Below, in pieces: positions 26,839 through 33,147 of a stretch of DNA of 64,000 bases. Location: the NCBI GenBank assembly GCA_001800315.1, contig MGVE01000020.1, positions 1 to 64,000 on the forward strand, written 5' to 3'. Each line of letters opens with the position of its first letter. Positions within the stretch are counted from its first letter, which is position 1. The notes beneath the pieces were generated by a model. It did not search any database and had not been told where the DNA came from. It was given only the letters and a program-made list of their open reading frames with translations. This DNA comes from Elusimicrobia bacterium RIFOXYA2_FULL_47_53 (GTDB lineage Bacteria; Elusimicrobiota; Endomicrobiia; Endomicrobiales; XYA2-FULL-47-53). The translations under genes and the position numbers were made by a program.

Positions 26839-28023
26839 TTATTTCACTGCTTCTTCAAAACGGTCCAGGCCTTTTTTGATGTTCTCAATGGATGTCGCGT
26901 AGGAAAGCCTGATAAATCCCGGCGCGCCGAAGGGTTCGCCCGGCACAACCGCTATCTTAGCTTTTTCAAGAAGAACCTGTGCCAGTTCCAGCGAGCTGTT
27001 GATTTTCTGGCCCGACACGGATTTGCCGAACAGGCCGGAAACATTGGGGAACACATAAAAAGCGCCCTGCGGCTTGAGGCAGGAGACGCCGGGTATTTTG
27101 TTCAGGCGATCAACTATATAGTTCCTTCTTTTTTCAAATTCAACCCTCATCTTTTCAATATCTTCCTTGGGGCCGTTAAGCGCCTCGGTTGAAGCTTTCA
27201 GCGAAATGGATGTCGGGTTTGAAGTGGACTGGCTCTGAATCTTTCCCATGGCGGCGATTATCTCTTTTGGGCCCGCGGCGTAACCGATGCGCCAGCCGGT
27301 CATGGCAAAAGCCTTTGAAACGCCGTTGACTACCACTGTAAGCGCTTTCGCTTCGGGGGAAACCGAGGCTATGGACGCGAATTTAAAGTTGTCAAAAATA
27401 AGCTTTTCGTAGATCTCGTCGGAGATTATAAGAATTTTGTGCTTCACGCAGACTTCGGCTATCGCCTTTAGCTCCTCTAAAGAGTAGGCTCCGCCGGTAG
27501 GGTTTGAGGGTGAGTTTATAACGATGGCTTTTGTCTGTTTAGAAACGGCTTTTTCTATCTGTTCAGGTTTAACTTTAAATCCGGATTCCTGCGAAGTCGC
27601 GATAAATTTCGGCACGGCTCCTGCCAGTATCGCCATATCCGGATAGGATACCCAGTAAGGCGCGGGTATCAGCAGTTCGTCTCCGGGGTTAAATATCGCC
27701 TGAAAGAGATTATAAAGCGAATGTTTCGCGCCGCAGGACACTATTATTTCTTCCGGGGTATACTCAAGCGAGTTCTCGGCTTTGAATTTGTTGATAATCG
27801 CCTGTTTTAAATCCGGAGTGCCGGTTACGGGGCAGTATTTCGTAAAGCCCGAGTTTATGGCTTTAATGGCGGCGTCTTTAATGTTGGCGGGGGTGTCAAA
27901 GTCGGGTTCACCTGCGCCGAAACTGACAATATCTATTCCCTGGGCTTTGAGGCTTTGAGCCTTTGCTTCAATTGCGAGCGTTGCCGACGGTTTTACTGCC
28001 TGTACGCGCTGTGAAAGAAACAT
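26839..28023 (-). CDS. aspC: Aspartate aminotransferase (class I PLP aminotransferase)
   Basis: The enzyme moves amino groups between aspartate and 2-oxoglutarate. The fold type I signature is clear: N174 in SPSNPTGG, D202 and Y205 in SDEIYEKL, and the pyridoxal-phosphate lysine K237 in VNGVSKAFAMTGWRIGYA. From the ATG at 28023 it has 394 residues, the usual size. That start has GGAGG 6 nt upstream and begins MFLSQRVQAVKPSATLAI. The frame is open further upstream, but that sequence overlaps the promoter zone of rplU. It is the only minus-strand gene between rng and rplU and looks inserted in an otherwise conserved run. Confidence 0.94.
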   Translation of the reverse strand: MFLSQRVQAVKPSATLAIEAKAQSLKAQGIDIVSFGAGEPDFDTPANIKDAAIKAINSGFTKYCPVTGTPDLKQAIINKFKAENSLEYTPEEIIVSCGAKHSLYNLFQAIFNPGDELLIPAPYWVSYPDMAILAGAVPKFIATSQESGFKVKPEQIEKAVSKQTKAIVINSPSNPTGGAYSLEELKAIAEVCVKHKILIISDEIYEKLIFDNFKFASIASVSPEAKALTVVVNGVSKAFAMTGWRIGYAAGPKEIIAAMGKIQSQSTSNPTSISLKASTEALNGPKEDIEKMRVEFEKRRNYIVDRLNKIPGVSCLKPQGAFYVFPNVSGLFGKSVSGQKINSSLELAQVLLEKAKIAVVPGEPFGAPGFIRLSYATSIENIKKGLDRFEEAVK

Positions 28024-28115
28024 AGTACGCCTCCGTATTGCAAAAAAGCGATGAGCCAACGCCCGCGGGCCGGTTATCATGTCCGTGCCCTGCCTGCGCC
28101 TCATCACTTTTTATT

Positions 28116-28157
28116 GGTTAAAGGTTCTTGACTTTTAACCTGATTTTGTGCTATTAT
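28116..28157 (+). promoter_or_regulatory. Promoter of rplU-rpmA-obgE with overlapping inverted repeat
   Basis: TTGACT (28128-28133), an 18-nt spacer and TATTAT (28152-28157) form a promoter. The -35 box lies in a perfect inverted repeat, GGTTAAAGGT (28116-28125) and ACTTTTAACC (28131-28140, one G-T pair), which could be an operator. Confidence 0.6.
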
Positions 28158-28183
28158 TCTACAACATAGAAAGGAGCAAGTCA

Positions 28184-28498
28184 ATGTACGCAGTCGTCCA
28201 GACGGGCGGTAAACAATACCGCGTAGAAGAAGGAAACATAGTTTTAATAGAAAAGCTTCCCACAGAGGCCGGCAAGGAAGTTGTCCTTGACAAGGTTCTG
28301 CTTATTGGAAACGATGATAAGGTCACGATCGGCCGCCCCGTTGTAGAGGGCGCGAGCGTTCTCGCCGAAGTCGTGCGCCAGACGCGCGGTCCGAGAATAA
28401 TTGTATTCAAAAAGCGTTCCAAAAAAGGATACAAGAAAACCCAGGGCCACAGGCAGTATCTGACGGAAGTAAGAATAAAGAAAATAAAAGCAGCGTAA
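28184..28498 (+). CDS. rplU: 50S ribosomal protein L21
   Basis: L21 binds 23S rRNA domain I. From the ATG at 28184 the product has 104 residues, the standard length, and starts MYAVVQTGGKQYRVEEG. An AAGGAG ribosome binding site lies 7 nt upstream. An in-frame ATG at 28148 would lie at or before the transcription start predicted from the promoter, so it is rejected. The end FKKRSKKGYKKTQGHRQYL is diagnostic. It is followed by rpmA and obgE as in most bacteria. Confidence 0.96.
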   Translation: MYAVVQTGGKQYRVEEGNIVLIEKLPTEAGKEVVLDKVLLIGNDDKVTIGRPVVEGASVLAEVVRQTRGPRIIVFKKRSKKGYKKTQGHRQYLTEVRIKKIKAA

Positions 28499-28573
28499 AC
28501 GCCGCTGATTGATTGTTCACGGGTTATTTTTTCAATCCGTGGACATTTTAATTAAGAAAGCAGGAGTAATCAA

Positions 28574-28840
28574 ATGGCACATGTAAAAGCGCAGGGATCA
28601 TCCAGCAACGGCCGCGACTCGGCAGGCCAACGGTTAGGCGTAAAAGCCTTCGGAAGCCAGGTTATCAACGCCGGCTCCATAATCGTAAGGCAGAGAGGAA
28701 CCAAGTTTATGCCCGGCAGGAATGTGGGTATGGGCTCGGACAACACTCTTTATGCCAAAGTTACCGGAACGGTAAAATTTCAGTGGAAGGCCGGAAATAA
28801 GTCGCATGTCAGCATAGTACCCGCTGCCACAAAGGCGTAA
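28574..28840 (+). CDS. rpmA: 50S ribosomal protein L27
   Basis: The flexible N-terminus of L27 reaches the peptidyl transferase centre. The 88-residue product starts [20 protein letters not shown], close to the family pattern, so no N-terminal cleavage peptide of the Firmicutes type is present. [21 protein letters not shown] (residues 34-54, here only as a landmark) is typical. GCAGGAG serves as ribosome binding site. It lies between rplU and obgE. Confidence 0.96.
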   Translation: MAHVKAQGSSSNGRDSAGQRLGVKAFGSQVINAGSIIVRQRGTKFMPGRNVGMGSDNTLYAKVTGTVKFQWKAGNKSHVSIVPAATKA

Positions 28841-28897
28841 GCTTCGTATCGCTCACGCCCCAAGCCCGGGTATTCATGACCGGTCACTGGATTTATT

Positions 28898-30151
28898 ATG
28901 TTCATAGATAAAGCAAGGATATATGTTACAGCCGGACGCGGTGGCGCCGGCTGTTCTTCATTTCGGAGAGAAAAATTTGTCCCTCTTGGCGGGCCCGACG
29001 GCGGCAACGGCGGCAAGGGCGGGGATGTTTATCTCGTAGCCGATCCCCACATGTCAACGCTGTTAGACCTTACCTACCGGCCGCACTACAGGGCTCAGGA
29101 CGGCAACCCCGGCCAGAGCGCCAACAAATACGGCAGGGGCGCGCATGAGCTCGTTATCAGACTGCCGCTCGGCACCGTGGTTTACAAAAACGGTGAAGCT
29201 GTTGCCGACCTTAAAACTCCCGGAGAAAAAATTCTAATTGCCAAAGGCGGCCGCGGAGGCCGCGGCAATGCCGCTTTTAAAACCAGCCGTCACACGGCTC
29301 CCAGGGTTTTTGAAAAGGGGGAGCCCGGCGAAGACATTATCCTTGAACTGGAACTAAAACTTATAGCCGATATAGGCCTCGTCGGTTTTCCCAACGCGGG
29401 CAAATCAACTTTTCTGGCCAGAACCAGCGCCGCCAGGCCAAAAATAGCAGACTATCCTTTTACCACTCTTTCTCCCAATCTCGGAGTCGTGACTATGGGA
29501 GAGAAAAACTTCGTGGTTGCCGATATTCCCGGGCTTATAGAGGGAGCGCACGAGGGCCGCGGCCTGGGCGACGATTTTTTAAGGCATATTCAGCGCACAA
29601 GAACCCTAATTCACATTATTGATATTTTTGGTTTTGACAACAAAACCGCCTACCAGAATTATGTGGCTCTAAATAAAGAGCTCTCCAAGTATTCCAAGGC
29701 ATTAGCCAAAAAACCTGCAATTATCGCGGTAAATAAAATGGACCTTACAGGTTCAAAAGAAAAACTCCTGGCTTTCAAAAAGAAGCTCAAGGGAAAGAAG
29801 GTCTTTGCCGTCTCGGCGGTAAGCGGAGAAGGCATTAAGGAAGTGCTTATCGCGGCTTTTAAGGCGGTAGAAGTTTCCAAAGAAGAGATCTCGGTGTTTA
29901 AGGAAGGCGCGGTAAAGAAATATGTTTACGAACCCGAGTTCTCGGTGGAAAGAATAGACGATGTCTTCATTATTTCCGGAAAGAAGATAGAGAAACTCGC
30001 CGCCATGACCGATTTCGCGAACTACGAGGCGCTTGTCCGCTTTGACAATATTTTAAAGAAGCTCGGCGTTGATAAGATACTTAAAGAAAAAGGCATTACG
30101 CCGGGCTGCACCGTTAAAATCGGTGAGCATGAATACATATACGAAGATTAA
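28898..30151 (+). CDS. obgE: GTPase Obg
   Basis: Obg is an essential GTPase tied to late 50S assembly and stress signalling. Three domains are visible. The glycine-rich Obg fold spans residues 1-157 (AGRGGAGCSSFRREKFVPLG near residue 12). The G domain has the P-loop GFPNAGKST at residues 165-173, DIPGLIEGAHEG as the switch and G3 region, and NKMD as G4. The C-terminal OCT domain begins near residue 330. The 417-residue length is typical. It ends the rplU-rpmA-obgE unit; a repeat-rich gap follows. Confidence 0.97.
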   Translation: MFIDKARIYVTAGRGGAGCSSFRREKFVPLGGPDGGNGGKGGDVYLVADPHMSTLLDLTYRPHYRAQDGNPGQSANKYGRGAHELVIRLPLGTVVYKNGEAVADLKTPGEKILIAKGGRGGRGNAAFKTSRHTAPRVFEKGEPGEDIILELELKLIADIGLVGFPNAGKSTFLARTSAARPKIADYPFTTLSPNLGVVTMGEKNFVVADIPGLIEGAHEGRGLGDDFLRHIQRTRTLIHIIDIFGFDNKTAYQNYVALNKELSKYSKALAKKPAIIAVNKMDLTGSKEKLLAFKKKLKGKKVFAVSAVSGEGIKEVLIAAFKAVEVSKEEISVFKEGAVKKYVYEPEFSVERIDDVFIISGKKIEKLAAMTDFANYEALVRFDNILKKLGVDKILKEKGITPGCTVKIGEHEYIYED

Positions 30152-30500
30152 CAGCTATTGCCTAAACGCCATTATCCAAAATTACCTCCCGGTTTTTCTC
30201 TTCAAAAAATGTCCTGTCATTGCGATCTCCCGAAGGGAGAGAAGCAATCTTGTCATGTCGTTGCCGTCGTTGCGAGCAAAGCGCGGCAATCCCGGTTTTG
30301 ACCTTGAAACCGAGATTACTTCGGCCATGAGACAGAGCCGGCCTCGTAAAGACAGGCAAAAAGCGTCGTCATTCTGATCTCCCGATGGGAGAGAAGAATC
30401 TCGTCGTTGGATAAAAAACCAGACCCTTCACTTCGTTCAGGGTGACTTTACATATCGTTGAAATCTTCACCGTCAGCCCCTGGGCTCTATCCGTGGATTA
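30152..30500. repeat. Cluster of GTCATTGCGAG-type and related repeats
   Basis: CTGTCATTGCGATCTCCCGA and its partner GCAATCTTGTC begin the cluster. A GTTGCGAGCAAAGCGCGGCAATCCCGG unit and a second GATCTCCCGATGGGAGAG unit follow. A roughly 72-nt segment at 30406-30477 (CCCTTCACTTCGTTCAGGGTG core) recurs inverted at 38714-38791. No credible gene was seen. Confidence 0.55.
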
Positions 30501-30516
30501 GAAACACCATTCCTTA

Positions 30517-30545
30517 TTGAAATTACTGCCTAAAAAAGATAGAAT
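30517..30545 (+). promoter_or_regulatory. Promoter of the VanZ-like to helicase gene run
   Basis: TTGAAA (30517-30522), a 17-nt spacer and TAGAAT (30540-30545) form a good sigma-70 promoter about 80 nt before the VanZ-like gene. Confidence 0.6.
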
Positions 30546-30625
30546 CTATTAACTCAAATCATGGCGGGGCTGACTTTGGTTATGTTGCGTCGCTTTTTCC
30601 ATAAAACGAAAAAACAGGAAAATAA

Positions 30626-30997
30626 ATGCTGAAGAAACTTGTCGCGGCCTGGCTGCCGGTTGCCGCCTGGTGCGGGCTGATATTTTATTTTTCCTCAATA
30701 CCCGACCTGAAAACTTCGCTGGGATTATGGGATTTAATTTTAAGAAAAGCCGCTCACGCGTTTGAATATTTTGTGCTGTTCGCTCTTTCTTTCAGGGCGT
30801 TTAAGGCCGGCGCCGTTTCCGGCAGGAAGTTGTTTTTTTTCGCTTTTGTATTTACGGTTCTCTATGCCTGCTCTGACGAGTTTCACCAGTCCTTTGTGGC
30901 CGACAGGGTCGGTTCGGTAAAAGATGTAGGCATAGATTCCTTCGGCGCTCTGCTGGGATTAATCACCATAAGGAAAATATATGATAAGTCAAAATAA
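30626..30997 (+). CDS. VanZ-like membrane protein
   Basis: The 123-residue protein has three to four membrane segments and the VanZ family pattern: FYFSSIPDLK near residue 21, KAAHAFEYFVLFAL near residues 46-59, and the SDEFHQSFVADRVGSVKDVGIDSFGALLG region at residues 85-113. The last contains the conserved acidic and histidine residues. VanZ of the vanA cluster gives low-level teicoplanin resistance, but most chromosomal members have no known function. It overlaps the following lipoprotein gene by 17 nt, so the two are probably co-translated. Confidence 0.85.
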   Translation: MLKKLVAAWLPVAAWCGLIFYFSSIPDLKTSLGLWDLILRKAAHAFEYFVLFALSFRAFKAGAVSGRKLFFFAFVFTVLYACSDEFHQSFVADRVGSVKDVGIDSFGALLGLITIRKIYDKSK

Positions 30998-31826
30998 GGC
31001 ATTGTTAGCAGTTGCGGCGGCCGCGCTTTTTCTCTCGGGCTGCGGGGCTAAATACCAGTTTGAGAAAGCCAGAAAGCTTGAGGCCAAAGGGTATTTCGTT
31101 GAAGCGGCTATCCAATACGAGAATGTCAGCAAAAAGTATCCGGAATTTGAGAAGTCACCGGAGGCGTTGCTCAGTATAGGCGATATTTACCGCAAAAGGC
31201 TTAAAATATATTCACACGCGCACAGATACTACAGAGAGCTTCTGGAAAAATACCCGAATTCAAAACCCTGGGCGGGGCTGGCTAAAGAGGGGCTGTTAAA
31301 CTCGCCGGATTATTATCCGCTTAGAGCCGGAAGTTTCTGGATAGAGGGAGATTCGGCTTCGGGCGGCAGGAATATGCGTTCGGAATGGAACTGCGCGGAA
31401 GTTTCCACGGGAGTTTACTCGGTCCAGAGGCGGATTTTCGCCGGAGCGCGCAAGGTCACGGAGATAACCAGATATTTTAAGAAAAGCGGCTATGAGCTGC
31501 TGGAGTCGGTGACTAATTCTTTTAATGATTCGTCGGTAATACTGGCTTACCCCCTGGTTACGGGCCGCCAGTGGGAAACAAATAAGGACGGCAGCACGGT
31601 GGTATTCAGGGTGGAGGCCGAGAAGCTTCAGGTTACGGTAAAAGCGGGCAGTTTTGAAGGATGCCTGAAAATAAGCGAAGAGTCCCAGGCCGCCAGAGGC
31701 TCAAGAAAATATATTTACTACGCGCCCGAAGTAGGCTGGATATTGACCTCGGTCGCCGCCGCGGGCGGAGAAGAACACAGAAATACGGAACTGCTCTCGT
31801 ACAAAATAAGCCAGCAGGAGAAATAA
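30981..31826 (+). CDS. Lipoprotein with tetratricopeptide-like N-terminal part
   Basis: The signal peptide ends in the lipobox LFLSGC with Cys21, so the mature protein is probably lipid-anchored. Residues 25-100 resemble the TPR pairs of BamD and YbgF-type proteins (AKGYFVEAAIQYENVSKKYP, then YRELLEKYPNS). The C-terminal 170 residues look beta-rich and contain GSFEGCLKISEES and YYAPEVGWILT. That pattern is seen in several uncharacterised secreted proteins. A link to envelope biogenesis is inference. It overlaps the VanZ-like gene and precedes the GDT1 gene by 2 nt. Confidence 0.75.
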   Translation: MISQNKALLAVAAAALFLSGCGAKYQFEKARKLEAKGYFVEAAIQYENVSKKYPEFEKSPEALLSIGDIYRKRLKIYSHAHRYYRELLEKYPNSKPWAGLAKEGLLNSPDYYPLRAGSFWIEGDSASGGRNMRSEWNCAEVSTGVYSVQRRIFAGARKVTEITRYFKKSGYELLESVTNSFNDSSVILAYPLVTGRQWETNKDGSTVVFRVEAEKLQVTVKAGSFEGCLKISEESQAARGSRKYIYYAPEVGWILTSVAAAGGEEHRNTELLSYKISQQEK

Positions 31827-31828
31827 GA

Positions 31829-32101
31829 ATGGATTTAAAAACGCTGTTAAGCGCGTTTGGCCTCATCTTTCTCGCCGAACTGGGCGACAAGACACAGCTC
31901 GCCGCGATAAGCCTTGTGAGCTCAACGAAAAAACCCCTTGAGGTATTTTTAGGCGCCGCGGCCGCTCTGGCCGCTGTAACCGCCATAGGAGTGCTTTTCG
32001 GGGAAGGGCTTGTTAAGCTTGTGCCCGAGAATATCATTCATTCCGGCGCCGCGGTTCTCTTTATAGCGATAGGCGTGCTTATGCTGACGGGCAAGTTTTA
32101 A
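31829..32101 (+). CDS. Half-size GDT1/TMEM165 family membrane protein
   Basis: This family (UPF0016) moves divalent cations such as calcium or manganese. The signature E-X-G-D-K-T is present as ELGDKTQ at residues 17-23. Most members carry two copies of the EGDKT domain, but this 90-residue product carries one. Three membrane helices are visible. One-domain members occur in bacteria and are thought to pair or dimerise; no second copy is next to it here. The ATG at 31829 has a CAGGAG ribosome binding site and follows the lipoprotein stop directly. The frame is open upstream inside that gene but has no supporting ribosome binding site. Confidence 0.85.
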   Translation: MDLKTLLSAFGLIFLAELGDKTQLAAISLVSSTKKPLEVFLGAAAALAAVTAIGVLFGEGLVKLVPENIIHSGAAVLFIAIGVLMLTGKF

Positions 32102-32124
32102 TTTTTGTTTAAAAAGGATTACCG

Positions 32125-32541
32125 ATGGCATTTCCCAAAATAATTTTCCCGGGCATTTTTAAAAATAAAAATACGGTAAAAATAGCCCGAAGCGACCGCG
32201 AAAGAAGAAATTCTCTGCGCGTTGACATGATCGCCCCCCTGGTGCTTAGAAGGCCGGCCGGGAAACAGCATGATATTATGCGCGACATCAGCGAAGTGGG
32301 ACTGCGCCTTGAGTCGGAGGCCGACCTCGGCATAAACGGCGTATACGATTTTGAGATAAGCCTGCCCGAGGGGCCCAAAATAAAGCTCGGCGGCGAGGTT
32401 AAGTGGAAAAAAGACCGCGGCGGCACTATTTTTTACGGTATCAAATTTAACAATGTCGGGTTTCTTTCCGGAGTAAGGCTGAAATCATACTTAAGGAAAC
32501 ACGAGAAAAGCGCCATAAAGGAAACCAACAGAAGAAAATGA
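32125..32541 (+). CDS. PilZ domain protein
   Basis: PilZ domains bind cyclic di-GMP. Both binding motifs are visible: R28XXXR32 in RRNSLR and the D/NXSXXG pattern as DISEVG at residues 54-59. A beta-barrel with VKWKKDRGGTIFYGIKF near residues 92-108 follows. The product is 138 residues with a basic C-terminal tail. It overlaps the nitroreductase gene by 4 nt. The output it controls is unknown; motAB genes lie about 7 kb away. Confidence 0.9.
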   Translation: MAFPKIIFPGIFKNKNTVKIARSDRERRNSLRVDMIAPLVLRRPAGKQHDIMRDISEVGLRLESEADLGINGVYDFEISLPEGPKIKLGGEVKWKKDRGGTIFYGIKFNNVGFLSGVRLKSYLRKHEKSAIKETNRRK

Positions 32542-33092
32542 AAACGCTTGACGAAATAATCAAAGAAAGACGAAGCATAAGAAAGTATTCGGACAAGCCC
32601 GTGGAAACCGAGAAAATACAACAGGCGCTTGAAGCGGCAAGGCTCGCTCCTTCGGCCTGCAACGAACAGCCCTGGCGTTTTGTCGCGGTCAGCGAGAAAA
32701 GTTTAAGAGACAGCCTCATTGAAAACGGGCTCGGCGTTATCGTCCCGAACAAATGGGCAAGATCGGCCCCGGCCGTAATAGTTGTCTGCAGTGAGCTTAA
32801 ACTCTTTACTCATAAAATCGCCGAACAGGTTCAGGGGGTCCATTACCATCTTATAGATATTGGAATAGCCTGTGAACACCTGGTTCTGAAAGCCGCGGAG
32901 CTGGGGCTTGGCACCTGCTATATCGGCTGGTTTAACGCCAAAGGCGTTTCCAAAGTTCTGGGCCTGCCTTCGTCATGGAAAGTTGAGTGCCTTATAACGC
33001 TCGGCTACCCGGCCGACACGCCCGACGCGTCCCCGAGAAAGCCGCTTGATAAAATCTCCTTCATAAACCCTGATAAAAACAGTTTTAAATAA
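32538..33092 (+). CDS. Nitroreductase family protein
   Basis: An FMN-dependent reductase of the nitroreductase superfamily. RRSIRKYSDKPVE at residues 11-23 holds the FMN phosphate-binding arginines. SACNEQPWRF near residues 39-48, DIGIACEHLVLKAAELGLGTCYIGW (near residues 107-131) and LPSSWKVECLITLGYPAD complete the pattern. At 184 residues it is the usual size. The physiological substrate cannot be read from sequence. It overlaps the PilZ gene by 4 nt, indicating a shared message. Confidence 0.9.
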   Translation: MKTLDEIIKERRSIRKYSDKPVETEKIQQALEAARLAPSACNEQPWRFVAVSEKSLRDSLIENGLGVIVPNKWARSAPAVIVVCSELKLFTHKIAEQVQGVHYHLIDIGIACEHLVLKAAELGLGTCYIGWFNAKGVSKVLGLPSSWKVECLITLGYPADTPDASPRKPLDKISFINPDKNSFK

Positions 33093-33147
33093 ATTCCGCC
33101 AGCCGGCGCGGTTGACGCGCCGCCGCGAATATTTCCGCCGGTTAAAT

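Noticed and set aside
28024-28107. N-terminal extension of AspC upstream of 28023
   Set aside because: GGAGG lies 6 nt before the ATG at 28023, and the extension MMRRRQGTDMITGPRALAHR has no family similarity.
31661-31828. Longer form of the GDT1 protein starting inside the lipoprotein gene
   Set aside because: The added part is basic and low-complexity, overlaps a real gene in another frame, and lacks a ribosome binding site; the ATG at 31829 is well placed.
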